Source of the DNA: Bacillus badius NBRC 15713
Lineage (GTDB): Bacteria; Bacillota; Bacilli; Bacillales; Domibacillaceae
DNA: 64,000 bases
Assembly (NCBI RefSeq): GCF_001591605.1
Contig: NZ_BCVF01000014.1
Location: forward strand, 27,304 to 91,303
Direction: 5' to 3'
The notes under the pieces were generated by a model, which was not told the DNA's origin, did not search any database, and saw only the letters and a program-made list of their open reading frames with translations. The translations under genes were made by a program, and so were the position numbers. How positions within the stretch are numbered: the stretch's first letter is position 1; each line of letters starts with the position of its first letter. Positions 9,482 through 17,884 of the stretch are shown here, piece after piece.

Positions 9482-10499
9482 TATTCAGCTTCCAATTCCC
9501 GGTGATATGGGCTTGCTGACGGTATTATTGATCGTCACCTTTCTATTACATATCGTATTTGTCAATGTGACCATTTCGCTGGCCACAGGAGCGGTTATTT
9601 TAGAAGCAATCGGCATCAAGAAGCAAAGCCCATTGTATGATCGCATGGCCCAAATTTGCTCTTATCATGCATCGATCCACAAAAGCATCGCTGTTGTTCT
9701 CGGCGTTGGCCCGATTTTATTGGTGAGCATTGTATATACCCAATATTTTTACTCATCCACCATTTTAATCGGCAAGGCTTGGTTAAGCATCATCCTGCTG
9801 TTAATTACGGCTTTCCTGCTCTTATATGCGTATAAATTCCTGTGGCAGAAGCTTAAAAACAAAAAGATGCTTCATTGGCTGATTGGTTTTGCCGCCTGTG
9901 TTATTCTGCTATTTGTGCCGCTGATTTTTATCGTCAATGTTGTCTCAATGCTTTATCCGGAAAAATGGATGGAATCAAACGGCTTTTTCCACAGCTTATT
10001 TTCTTATCCGCAAGTGTGGCAGCGATATGTGCACTTTATGCTATCCAGTTTTGCTGCCGGCGGATTGTACCTTTACCTTTTCTATACGTGGAAACGTCGC
10101 CGGAATCAGAAACAAGACCAGAATTATCAGGAAAAGAAAGCAGACCGTCAAATCAGAAAAATTGGCATTAAAACGACGTTCTGGCTGACGCTTTTCCAAT
10201 TTGCCGCCGGCACGTTTGTGCTGTTTGCGCTGAAAAGAGAGGTCATGCTGCTTTATATGGGGGGCAATGCGTTAACGACTGGCCTCTTGATGGCATCTAT
10301 TGTTGTCACGCTTATTTTACTGGGCTTCTTATATGTCACTGATAAAAAAGATTCTTACCGGGCCTTTACGGGAGCAGTCGCTTCCTTCCTGATTGTGCTG
10401 GGATTGATGGGCTGGATGAGACATGAAGTAAGGGAAGCCTATTTGCAGCCCCATATCGAAGACCATCCAAGAACATTGGAAATGACAACAGATAAATAA
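9447..10499 (+). CDS. Second CydA-like heme-b membrane subunit
   Basis: A 350-residue protein with about nine membrane helices and no soluble domain. Its first helix (LLTVLLIVTFLLHIVFVNVT) contains His35 in the place where CydA-type subunits bind heme b, and a histidine-bearing helix (CSYHASIHKSIAV) follows. It lacks any CxxCH motif. The ATG at 9447 follows AAAGGAGGAGAAAGAAC and lies inside the end of the upstream gene, overlapping it by 35 bases, so the two are translationally coupled and likely form one complex. It resembles CydA more than CydB by its first helix, suggesting a pair of CydA-related subunits. The electron donor and acceptor are unknown. Confidence 0.65.
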   Translation: MMFAQALPIPNDIQLPIPGDMGLLTVLLIVTFLLHIVFVNVTISLATGAVILEAIGIKKQSPLYDRMAQICSYHASIHKSIAVVLGVGPILLVSIVYTQYFYSSTILIGKAWLSIILLLITAFLLLYAYKFLWQKLKNKKMLHWLIGFAACVILLFVPLIFIVNVVSMLYPEKWMESNGFFHSLFSYPQVWQRYVHFMLSSFAAGGLYLYLFYTWKRRRNQKQDQNYQEKKADRQIRKIGIKTTFWLTLFQFAAGTFVLFALKREVMLLYMGGNALTTGLLMASIVVTLILLGFLYVTDKKDSYRAFTGAVASFLIVLGLMGWMRHEVREAYLQPHIEDHPRTLEMTTDK

Positions 10500-10501
10500 T
10501 G

Positions 10502-10532
10502 AAAAAGCCGGAGGGAACTCCGGCTTTTTTGT
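10502..10532 (+). terminator. Terminator of the bd-like operon
   Basis: AAAGCCGGAG, a GGAA loop, CTCCGGCTTTTTT: a compact GC-rich hairpin with a T-run directly after the stop codon. Confidence 0.92.
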
Positions 10533-10697
10533 ATGGGAAGGCCGTTTTGAGCGGTTAACAAATTGTCCATTAAATCAATAAATGAACTTACCTTTTGACC
10601 ATTTTCTTCACGATTTTTTTATGCTATATTTTTACAAATTGCCAGGTTAGGATTACGGCTTCATTTATTTGAATATTCTATTATCGGGAGGGGTCAG

Positions 10698-12317
10698 ATG
10701 AAAGCAGATGTTGTTTTTGTGAATGGTGAGGTCATTACCGTGGACAAACATGATTCTATCCAGCAAGCACTTGCAGTCAAGGCGAATAAAATTTTAGCTG
10801 TCGGCTCAAATGCTGCCTTACAGGCGTTTGTGGGCGAAGGGACACGGGTGGTTGATTTGAAGGGAAAATCATTGCTGCCTGGAATCGTTGATGCTCATTT
10901 GCATCTCGTTCTGTATGGTGTATTCCAATTAAATCTCAGCTGCAAAGATCCAAAGATGCCATCAATAGATGCTTTATTGGCCAAATTAAAAGAAAGGGCA
11001 AGCAAGACGCCAAAAGGCCAGTGGGTCCGAGCCTGGGGCTTTAACGAACGGACGATCAACGAAAAGCGGTATCCTACTTTGCAAGAATTGGATGCTGTTT
11101 CAACAGACCATCCCATAGTGATTACGAGAACATGCGGCCATATAGGAGTCGCCAACAGCCGCGCCCTGCACCTAGCATCGATCAATGAACAGACGATCAC
11201 CCCCCAAGGCGGCATCATTGAAAAAGGGACGGATGGCAAACTGACAGGACGCCTTATTGAGACCGCCTACATGAGAATGAATGAGACCGCCAGATATACT
11301 CCAGCAGAACTCCAGCAAGCGATTTCCATCGCCCAGCAGCACTTTATACAAACAGGAATCACGAGTATCCATGAAGCAGGAACCTTTGATCAGGAAAGCT
11401 ATCGGCTTCTTCAGCTCACTTCGAATACAGGCGACCTGAAAATCCGCGTCTACGCCATGATTGGCGCATTGAATGACTGTAAACAGTTTACCCTGAATAT
11501 GATAAATGCCGGTGTTGTTACAGGCACAGGCAATGAATTTTTCAAGATCGGGCCGGCCAAGCTTTTTACAGACGGAAGCAGCACAGGACCGACGATTGCG
11601 ACTAGAGAGGGGTATACAAGCAATAAAGAGGATCGCGGCATCTTGTATTACTCAGAAGATGAGATATACGAGGTCTTGGGAGAAGCCCATAAGCGCGGCT
11701 ACCAGATAACCGTTCATGCCCAGGGAGACCAGGCAATTGACATGTACTTAAATGTGGTCGAAAAAGCGCTGCAGGAAGCTCCCCGAAACAATCATCGGCA
11801 CCGGATTGAGCATGCGGGTATTTCAAGTCCTGATCTGCAGGAGCGAATGAAGAAACTAGGCGTCATTCCCGTGCCAAACCCTCCGTTTCCTTATGAGTTT
11901 GGTGAAAGCTATCTTCACAATTATGGAGCACGGACAGACTTTATGTATCCGGCCCGTGACTTTATCGATCGAGGGATCCTGGCTGCAGCCGGTTCTGATG
12001 CTCCTATCACGACTTACAACCCATGGGTGGGCATCCATACAGCCGTTAACCGCCGCATCAACACAGGCAGCCCCTTCGGAAACAGTCAAAAAATAAGTTT
12101 GCTGGAAGCGATTCGCATGTATACCTATAACGGCGCTTATGCCAGCTTTGAAGAGACCATCAAAGGCAGCTTAGAAGCAGGGAAACTCGCAGACCTTGTC
12201 GTTTTAGACCGAAGTATCTTGAACGAATCCCCGGAGAAATTAAAGGATATTAAAGTGGAATGGACAATGATAGACGGTGAGCTTGTTTTTGAACGAACGA
12301 AAACGGGTGCGCACTAG
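10698..12317 (+). CDS. Metal-dependent amidohydrolase (amidohydrolase 3 / YtcJ family)
   Basis: A 539-residue hydrolase with the composite N-terminal beta-sandwich and TIM-barrel fold of this family. Metal ligands are visible as H67 and H69 (DAHLHL), the histidines in TVHAQGDQA and HRIEHAG, and an Asp in AGSDAPI. Relatives hydrolyse N-acyl amino acids, carbamates or cyclic amides; no specific substrate can be read here. The ATG at 10698 follows GGGAGGGG. It is followed by a small DUF3311 protein and a sodium/solute symporter spaced like an operon, so it probably acts on a compound taken up by that symporter. Confidence 0.88.
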   Translation: MKADVVFVNGEVITVDKHDSIQQALAVKANKILAVGSNAALQAFVGEGTRVVDLKGKSLLPGIVDAHLHLVLYGVFQLNLSCKDPKMPSIDALLAKLKERASKTPKGQWVRAWGFNERTINEKRYPTLQELDAVSTDHPIVITRTCGHIGVANSRALHLASINEQTITPQGGIIEKGTDGKLTGRLIETAYMRMNETARYTPAELQQAISIAQQHFIQTGITSIHEAGTFDQESYRLLQLTSNTGDLKIRVYAMIGALNDCKQFTLNMINAGVVTGTGNEFFKIGPAKLFTDGSSTGPTIATREGYTSNKEDRGILYYSEDEIYEVLGEAHKRGYQITVHAQGDQAIDMYLNVVEKALQEAPRNNHRHRIEHAGISSPDLQERMKKLGVIPVPNPPFPYEFGESYLHNYGARTDFMYPARDFIDRGILAAAGSDAPITTYNPWVGIHTAVNRRINTGSPFGNSQKISLLEAIRMYTYNGAYASFEETIKGSLEAGKLADLVVLDRSILNESPEKLKDIKVEWTMIDGELVFERTKTGAH

Positions 12318-12332
12318 GGGAGGAGGGAGTAA

Positions 12333-12527
12333 ATGATTAAGCTGTTGCTGATTGTGCCTTTCATTGGCATGTGCCTGCTGCTTCCGTTTGCCAACAGAAT
12401 TGAACCGTATATATTCGGTTTGCCATTCTTGCTGTTTTGGATCATATTATGGATGGTTCTGTCATCGGCTATTCTGGCGATCGTTTATAAGTATGATCCT
12501 GCCAACCAGGGAGGCGAAGAAAAGTGA
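12333..12527 (+). CDS. DUF3311 small membrane protein
   Basis: A 64-residue protein with two membrane helices (about 3-20 and 28-52). Small DUF3311 proteins typically sit directly upstream of sodium/solute symporter genes, as here, and are thought to be accessory subunits. The ATG follows GGGGAGGAGGGAG, and the stop overlaps the GTG of the symporter in a GTGA junction. Confidence 0.88.
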   Translation: MIKLLLIVPFIGMCLLLPFANRIEPYIFGLPFLLFWIILWMVLSSAILAIVYKYDPANQGGEEK

Positions 12528-14020
12528 ATGTCGCTTTGCTCATTATATTTGCCTTTGCCGCTCTTGCCCTTTTCCTTGGCATTCGGGCGACACATGGAAA
12601 AGAGATGAATGTAGATGAATTTGCTGTTGGAAACAAAGGCTTTGGCACACTTTTTATTTTCCTGCTGATTGCCGGCGAAGTTTATACGACGTTCACTTTC
12701 TTGGGGGGCAGCGGATGGGCTTATTCAAAAGGAGCAGCGGCATTTTACGTTCCGGCCTACATCTGTCTGGCCTATGTAATTTCCTATTGGATCGTCCCGA
12801 ACATTTGGCGATACGCTAAACAGAATCACATTATCTCTCAGCCTGACTACTTCGCTTCAAAATTTAATAGTCCGATATTAGGATTGGTTGTGAGCTTCAT
12901 CGGAACGATCGCCTTGATTCCGTATATTGTCATCCAGCTCAAAGGACTGGGGATCATTGTATCGGAAGCGTCTTACGGAAGTATCAGCCCGCTTGCAGCA
13001 AGCACAATAGGGGCGATTATCGCCACTATCTATGTGATCATTTCAGGCATTCACGGATCCGCTTGGACGGCTGTGCTGAAGGACATCATGATTTTATTTG
13101 TCATCGTTTTTTTAGGGATTTACATTCCCTTTCACTATTTTGGCGGAATCCAGCCTTTATTCAAAGCGGTAGAGGCCGTTAAGCCGGAGAGTCTAGTCTT
13201 ATCAGCTGAAGGTTTAAGTATTTCCTGGTTCGTGTCTACTGTTATACTGAATGCTTTCAGCTTCTATTTATTGCCGAATTCCTTCTCCGTTGTATTATCA
13301 GCAAAAGGGGAGAGGTCATTAAAGAAAAATGCGATTACCTTGCCTTTGTATACGTTGCTTTTGCTATTTGCATTTTTCATCGGCTTCGCAGCCATCATAG
13401 AGATTCCGGGGTTACAAGGAGCGGATGGCGATTTATCCTTGCTTCGTTTAACACTGCAAACATTTGACCCATGGGTGGTAGGCATTGTCGGGGCTGCCGG
13501 CTTATTAACAGCCCTGGTGCCGGTCTCTGTCATGCTGATGTCTGCTTCTATTGGATTGATGACAGGGTTTTATAAATTGATCGCCCCACAGGCTTCAGAC
13601 CGCCAGCAATTGATCGTCTCAAAGGTATTTGTCTTGATCATCATTGTTGTCGCCTTTATTTTCACTGTTACAGGCGGAAATGCTTTAGCGATATTAAATA
13701 TTATGTCCTACAGCTTCATTGCCCAACTGGTTCCAGCCTTGTTATTCAGCTTCTTCAACCAGCGTGCCTTTAATAAATTCGGGGCAATGGCTGGCATTAT
13801 CACCGGAGTTGCCATTGTATTATATGCAACGGTTACTGGCGCTAAGCTAGCTGATGCTTTTCCGTCTATTCCACCTATCATCAATGATATCAACACAGGG
13901 GCAATTGCGATGGCAGTCAATGTGATCATAGCGATCTTCGTCAGCCTTCTGACAAACCATTTAATCAGCTCGGGAAGAAAAGAAACCTATCAGGAGCCAG
14001 CAAAAGACCTCGTTAAATAA
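12524..14020 (+). CDS. Sodium:solute symporter (SSS family)
   Basis: A 498-residue transporter with about 13 membrane helices, related to PutP/PanF-type Na+-coupled carriers. Recognisable family segments are LIAGEVYTTFTFLGGSGWAY near the N-terminus and HGSAWTAVLKDIM in the middle. It starts at a GTG overlapping the stop of the DUF3311 gene by four bases, indicating translational coupling. With the amidohydrolase it likely forms an uptake-plus-hydrolysis operon for an organic acid or amide; the substrate is not deducible. A hairpin terminator follows. Confidence 0.9.
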   Translation: MNVALLIIFAFAALALFLGIRATHGKEMNVDEFAVGNKGFGTLFIFLLIAGEVYTTFTFLGGSGWAYSKGAAAFYVPAYICLAYVISYWIVPNIWRYAKQNHIISQPDYFASKFNSPILGLVVSFIGTIALIPYIVIQLKGLGIIVSEASYGSISPLAASTIGAIIATIYVIISGIHGSAWTAVLKDIMILFVIVFLGIYIPFHYFGGIQPLFKAVEAVKPESLVLSAEGLSISWFVSTVILNAFSFYLLPNSFSVVLSAKGERSLKKNAITLPLYTLLLLFAFFIGFAAIIEIPGLQGADGDLSLLRLTLQTFDPWVVGIVGAAGLLTALVPVSVMLMSASIGLMTGFYKLIAPQASDRQQLIVSKVFVLIIIVVAFIFTVTGGNALAILNIMSYSFIAQLVPALLFSFFNQRAFNKFGAMAGIITGVAIVLYATVTGAKLADAFPSIPPIINDINTGAIAMAVNVIIAIFVSLLTNHLISSGRKETYQEPAKDLVK

Positions 14021-14023
14021 GCC

Positions 14024-14058
14024 AAAAAGACGATCCCGAATCTGGAGATCGTCTTTAC
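14024..14058 (+). terminator. Terminator of the amidohydrolase/symporter operon
   Basis: AAAGACGATC and GATCGTCTTT form a 10-bp perfect stem directly after the symporter stop. Confidence 0.8.
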
Positions 14059-14807
14059 ATGTGATAAAGGCAAAAAGACATGAATGCTAAGTGATCATAA
14101 ATTTGTTAAACATTGCAAGCTCGTGCATTAAAAATGAACTAGCTTTAGAGAGCTTCACTACAATAAAATGTGGCCAGTCTCTTAAAAATGAACTAACAAC
14201 AGGATCTCCTTACAATTAAAAATGCATAGTAAATGGATGGCTCAGCAGTCAAAACAAACGGATTCTTCAAGAAGCCTATACAACTTTGCGCGGGATTTAT
14301 TAAGTATAAAGGAGAGCAAGGCTACCAGCCATAAAGTTGGCTGGAAATACAAAAGGGAAGAAGGAACAACACTGCTTATCTTTTCATCTATTTTTTAGTT
14401 AACATAATATATATTATAGGAAGTTATTCTTTTTTATCTCATTTCATAAGTAAACTACTAATATTGAGATATTTTAAAAAATAAGCCAACCGTTTTTATG
14501 CAGATTAGATTTATCACTATTCTGATGTTTTCTCACGATTTCATTACAGCTTGTCTCGATTCACTAGATCAAATTTATTCTTAACTTTAGCGCAATAAAA
14601 ATGATTGGTTTTCTTGTTGATTTTCATTGCTTCAGTTCAGCTATCCACAGTTACACATGGCTTAAAGCTTATCTCCAGTCATTTCACGCTATCCATCTCA
14701 AATCATCTCAAAACTCATCTTTTATTACGTAGTATGTTTATCTGCAGCCTGTTATTCATTACGCCGCTCTCTCATATGCATCTCCATGTTTCCTTTTTCT
14801 TACAAAC
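14059..14807. other. 750-bp AT-rich region without a recognisable gene
   Basis: This stretch lies between the 3' ends of two convergent operons. It holds AAAAATGAACTA twice near 14130-14200 and a related TTAAAAATG once more, and one 58-codon open frame (separate entry). Longer open frames, such as 14605-14826, have no ribosome-binding site and low-complexity hydrophobic translations. It may be the remains of a decayed gene. Confidence 0.5.
14222..14398 (+). pseudogene. Possible gene remnant (58-codon open frame)
   Basis: The frame from ATG 14222 to TAG 14398 has plausible amino-acid composition (contains SLYNFARDLLSIKES and GWKYKREEG) but no ribosome-binding site. I do not recognise the product. 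It may be a fragment of a lost gene. Confidence 0.18.
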
Positions 14808-14843
14808 AAAAACAAAGTACGGATGATTAGATCCGCACTTTGC
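14808..14843 (-). terminator. Terminator of the KtrB-like/Spo0M-like operon
   Basis: On the minus strand, AAAGTGCGGAT pairs with ATCCGTACTTT (one mismatch), followed by GTTTTTGTTTG, just past the stop of the Spo0M-like gene. Confidence 0.75.
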
Positions 14844-14846
14844 CGT

Positions 14847-15242
14847 CTACTTCAAAATTTTAATTTCATCATGTTCAACGCTTTGAGCCCCGTTGCTGAA
14901 TACCACTCTCGTGTGGAAACGATACGAGCGACTGCCTGATGAAGAATCCAACTCATCAGGCAGCAGGAACGTGAATGGAATTTGGTCAGATTCCTTTGAT
15001 TCAATTGATTTAGACATTAGCCTTGTCACAGCTCCTTGAATCAATTGCTCTGTTTGATTTTGTTTATCTGTAACGACCAAATCGCACTCCAGCCGTTTAA
15101 TTTCCTGTTCAAACCAGCCGCCTTCTAAAGAAAAATAACCAGTTACTCTTTCTCCTGGAGTAAACTCTTTCTTATCTAAAATCAGATGAATATGGGCTGA
15201 ACCAAAGCGGAAAAACCATTGACTTATCAATTTTCTAATCAC
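14847..15242 (-). CDS. Short Spo0M-like (arrestin-fold) protein
   Basis: A protein of about 131 residues matching the N-terminal half of the sporulation-control protein Spo0M, which has an arrestin-like beta-sandwich. Key segments are SAHIHLILDKKEFTPGERVTG, the EGGWFEQEI turn and the FTFLLPDE strand. Typical Spo0M is about twice as long, so this is a single-domain version. The chosen GTG at 15242 follows AGGAGG at 11 bases; an in-frame ATG at 15266 would add 8 residues but has no ribosome-binding site. It lies just behind the potassium-channel gene and shares its riboswitch-controlled transcript. A link to K+ or envelope stress is inference only. Confidence 0.65.
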   Translation of the reverse strand: MIRKLISQWFFRFGSAHIHLILDKKEFTPGERVTGYFSLEGGWFEQEIKRLECDLVVTDKQNQTEQLIQGAVTRLMSKSIESKESDQIPFTFLLPDELDSSSGSRSYRFHTRVVFSNGAQSVEHDEIKILK

Positions 15243-15283
15243 AATCTGTGAATCCTCCTGTGCCATCGCATATGACAGTAAAC

Positions 15284-16627
15284 TTAGCCAATCATTATCT
15301 TTTCCTCTGTATATCGGAAGCGATCAGGCTGACGGTTGAGTGTAAGTGCTATTGCTAACGTCAACGGGCCGAGTCTTCCCGCAAACATAGCAAAGATAAT
15401 GACGGCTTTCCCAATAGGAGTCAAGTCCGGAGTCAGTCCCATTGACAGACCCGTCGTTGCAAAAGCGGATGTCGCCTCAAACACAATCATTAAAAATCCT
15501 TTTCCTGTTTCTGTAATAGTTAAGATCATCGTAACAATGACAATGACAGATAAACTGCTCAGAATAATAGTCAAAGATTTATAAATCAGCTTATAATCAA
15601 TTCTTCTTTCAAAGAAAACAACCTCTTCCTTCCCCTTGATCTGGGATATCACCGCTCCAACAAGCGTAGCAAAGGTAGTTGTCTTAATCCCGCCTCCTGT
15701 AGAGCCGGGAGAAGCACCGATAAACATTAAAAAGATAATTAAAAACAAGGTGGTATCGGTTAAATCAGCAATATTTAGCGTATTGGAGCCAGCTGTACGC
15801 GCCGTTACCGATTGATATAGAGATCCTAAGAACTTCCCTGGCCATGATAAAGGCTGCAGTGTTTTCGGATTATGAAGCTCCAATAAGAAAATCAAGATCG
15901 CTCCGACAGAGACTAACAGGAAGGTTGTCACCAAAACAATTTTTGTATGCAAAGACAGCTGCTTCTTTTGGCGATATTCATACAATTCATTCATGACAAC
16001 AAAACCAATTCCCCCCAGGATGATCAGCGAACAGACGACTAACACAACGACTGGATCATTTACATAACCCGTTAAACTTCTGTAGTCGCCCATAAGATCG
16101 AATCCTGCATTATTAAAATTAGAAATGGCATGAAAAAAACCAAAATAAATAGCTTTGGCTGCCGGCATATCAAACGAAAAGCGGATCGCAAGCAAAGTGC
16201 CGCCAATGAATTCACACACCAGCGTAAAGAGCAAAACTCTTCTTACCAGCTTCACAATTCCCTCGATCGCCAGTGAGTTGAAAGCTTCCCGCAAAATAAG
16301 GCGTTCTTTTAAAGAAATTTTCCTTCTCAGCAAAAAAGCAAAGAGCGTTGCGACCGACATAAATCCTAGACCGCCAATTTGAATCAAGCTTAAAATGACC
16401 AGCTGGCCGAACAGCGTAAATGTCGAACCTGTATCAACAACAACCAGGCCCGTGACACAGGTGGCAGAAGTCGCTGTAAACAGCGCGTTTAAAAATGATA
16501 AACCCTCTCCATCCGCTGTCGCCACAGGTAATGTTAAAAGATAGGCACCTAATAAAATAACAAGAGCAAACCCGCCCGCTAAAATCTTAGGAGGATCCAT
16601 AAAATGACTGGATTTGCTGTGAACCAT
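15284..16627 (-). CDS. Potassium uptake channel subunit, KtrB/KtrD (TrkH family)
   Basis: A 447-residue membrane protein of the Trk/Ktr/HKT superfamily. Four M1-P-M2 repeats are visible, each with a selectivity-filter glycine segment: ATCVTGLVV, NFNNAGFDL, ARTAGSNTL and FATTGLSMG. The C-terminus ends RYTEEKIMIG, like KtrB/KtrD. The ATG at 16627 follows GAAGGAGATACT. It needs a cytoplasmic RCK subunit (KtrA or KtrC), which is not encoded nearby. A c-di-AMP riboswitch in the leader implies that expression falls when c-di-AMP, and therefore internal K+, is high. Whether it is the KtrB or KtrD type cannot be decided by eye. Confidence 0.93.
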   Translation of the reverse strand: MVHSKSSHFMDPPKILAGGFALVILLGAYLLTLPVATADGEGLSFLNALFTATSATCVTGLVVVDTGSTFTLFGQLVILSLIQIGGLGFMSVATLFAFLLRRKISLKERLILREAFNSLAIEGIVKLVRRVLLFTLVCEFIGGTLLAIRFSFDMPAAKAIYFGFFHAISNFNNAGFDLMGDYRSLTGYVNDPVVVLVVCSLIILGGIGFVVMNELYEYRQKKQLSLHTKIVLVTTFLLVSVGAILIFLLELHNPKTLQPLSWPGKFLGSLYQSVTARTAGSNTLNIADLTDTTLFLIIFLMFIGASPGSTGGGIKTTTFATLVGAVISQIKGKEEVVFFERRIDYKLIYKSLTIILSSLSVIVIVTMILTITETGKGFLMIVFEATSAFATTGLSMGLTPDLTPIGKAVIIFAMFAGRLGPLTLAIALTLNRQPDRFRYTEEKIMIG

Positions 16628-16707
16628 AGTATCTCCTTCATTTCTTCATCGGATATAATGTCCCTAAAAGGGCAAGAAATAGGTGAAAGATGCCTTTTTG
16701 CAAACAC

Positions 16708-16740
16708 CAAAAAAGAACACCAAGGCATTACTCAGTGTCC
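16708..16740 (-). terminator. Expression-platform terminator of the c-di-AMP riboswitch
   Basis: On the minus strand GGACACTGAG pairs with CTTGGTGTTC (two wobble pairs) around a six-base loop and is followed by six T residues. It lies just after the aptamer and 80 bases before the channel gene, as expected for transcriptional attenuation. Confidence 0.65.
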
Positions 16741-16759
16741 CTTTAAACAACACAAAGCA

Positions 16760-16893
16760 AACCTCCTTTCAAAACGCTGATGGGGTTAGCTGTCGGACTC
16801 GGGCCTTGAAAGTAGCCCTACCCTCTAACGAAGGATTCACCCCAAGTGCCAAGCACAAAAATGGGTCCCCCACTTCTTCATGAATTAAGCGAT
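16760..16893 (-). ncRNA. c-di-AMP riboswitch (ydaO/yuaA type)
   Basis: On the minus strand the conserved blocks of the ydaO aptamer appear in order: GGGGGACCC, TGGGGTGAATCC, AGAGGGTAGGGC, CCGAGTCCGACAGCTAACCCC and AGCGTTTTGAAAGGAGG. Ligand binding in this class promotes termination, so high c-di-AMP should switch off the downstream K+ channel gene. This matches the known ydaO element in front of the B. subtilis ktrAB (yuaA) operon. Confidence 0.93.
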
Positions 16894-16903
16894 ATAAGGT
16901 ATG

Positions 16904-16923
16904 ATTTAATGTAAACATTAAAT
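16904..16923. repeat. Perfect 8+4+8 palindrome at the riboswitch transcript start
   Basis: ATTTAATG, TAAA, CATTAAAT: a perfect inverted repeat directly downstream of a -35/-10 pair. It could be an operator, or a hairpin at the 5' end of the leader RNA. Confidence 0.6.
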
Positions 16924-16934
16924 TGATAATAGCT

Positions 16935-16963
16935 ACTATACTCCCGGAAAAACCATTTGTAAA
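16935..16963 (-). promoter_or_regulatory. Putative sigma-A promoter of the riboswitch/KtrB-like transcript
   Basis: On the minus strand TTTACA and TATAGT are separated by 17 bases, placing the start near 16928, a short distance upstream of the aptamer. Confidence 0.6.
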
Positions 16964-16993
16964 GATAAAATTTGTAAATTAATAGAGGGCCTA

Positions 16994-17713
16994 TCAGACA
17001 GATGGCTCTTGGTCAACAGGAGATTCAATGTCGTCCCGGTAAGTATCGATATATACTCTCCCATTAGCCGCCAGGACAGCATAGACCACTTCACTAAGGT
17101 GGAGACCCCGTTTTTTCACTTCAGATTCGACCCAGCTGGCTTCTAAGTTATTCTGTATGAGATTGCTGTGAACAATGCAGCCGTCCATGACAAGCTCAAC
17201 TGGAAGCTTTTTCTCGGGTTGAACAGCTAATGACAAATCCTGTTTGACAACATTTCGATATTCAGGCTTTTTCAGTACAGTCAACGTTCCGTTCGTTTCA
17301 ATCACTGCGAATAAAACCTCTTCAATATTGAACACGTCTTTTTCTCTTAACTGCTGATTCAAATAATCTAGTGTATAACGCATTTTCTCCATGTTGTTTT
17401 CTAATATTTTTCCGTTCTCGATTACCACTGTCGGATCGCCCGCAAAAAGCTTTCTCGCTTTCCTGTTTTTAAGTGAAATAAAGGCAATACAGAAAACAAT
17501 TAAAGTAAACTCAATGAACGAAAGAGCTAAATAATGGGCTTTTAAAGAAACATTAAAGGAAAGGTTGGCAATAATAGCACCCATAGTAATGGAGGCAATA
17601 AAATCAAAGTAAGTCATCTTGGAAATCGTCTGTTTCCCTAAAAATCTGGCTGCTACAAACAACATAAAAAAAGCGAACATCGTCCGCAAAAGAACTTGTA
17701 AATACTCTGGCAT
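16994..17713 (-). CDS. DUF421 membrane protein (YetF family)
   Basis: A 239-residue protein with three N-terminal membrane helices (about 6-25, 34-55, 60-82) followed by the two-part DUF421 cytoplasmic domain (TLDYLNQQLREKDVFNIEEV; later LHLSEVVYAVLAANG). Members of the family are widespread in spore formers and several are linked to sporulation; no biochemical activity is established. The ATG at 17713 follows AGAAGGGGAC. A second DUF421 protein occurs at 58620-59480 with a different C-terminus. Confidence 0.88.
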   Translation of the reverse strand: MPEYLQVLLRTMFAFFMLFVAARFLGKQTISKMTYFDFIASITMGAIIANLSFNVSLKAHYLALSFIEFTLIVFCIAFISLKNRKARKLFAGDPTVVIENGKILENNMEKMRYTLDYLNQQLREKDVFNIEEVLFAVIETNGTLTVLKKPEYRNVVKQDLSLAVQPEKKLPVELVMDGCIVHSNLIQNNLEASWVESEVKKRGLHLSEVVYAVLAANGRVYIDTYRDDIESPVDQEPSV

Positions 17714-17843
17714 GCTTTTTTGTCCCCTTCTCTACTGGTTACAAACGTTAACGTCTCCTTTCACAGAGTATGGCCAAGAGCCGCAGCAGATATTACTTCA
17801 AAGAAAGGATCGTTCTTTTCATATCAGGCAAAATCAAACATAA

Positions 17844-17876
17844 ATATCCCGAAGGCTCGGGAAGCCTTCGGGATAC
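17844..17876 (-). terminator. Terminator at the end of the eight-gene operon
   Basis: ATCCCGAAGGCTT and AGCCTTCGGGAT form a strong stem just downstream of the LysP-like permease gene, followed on the minus strand by ATTTATGTTTGATTTT. Confidence 0.8.
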
Positions 17877-17884
17877 AGCAGCAA

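Noticed and set aside
14605..14826. 73-codon plus-strand frame
   Set aside because: No ribosome-binding site, low-complexity Ser/Leu/His-rich translation, and it overlaps the terminator of the minus-strand operon.
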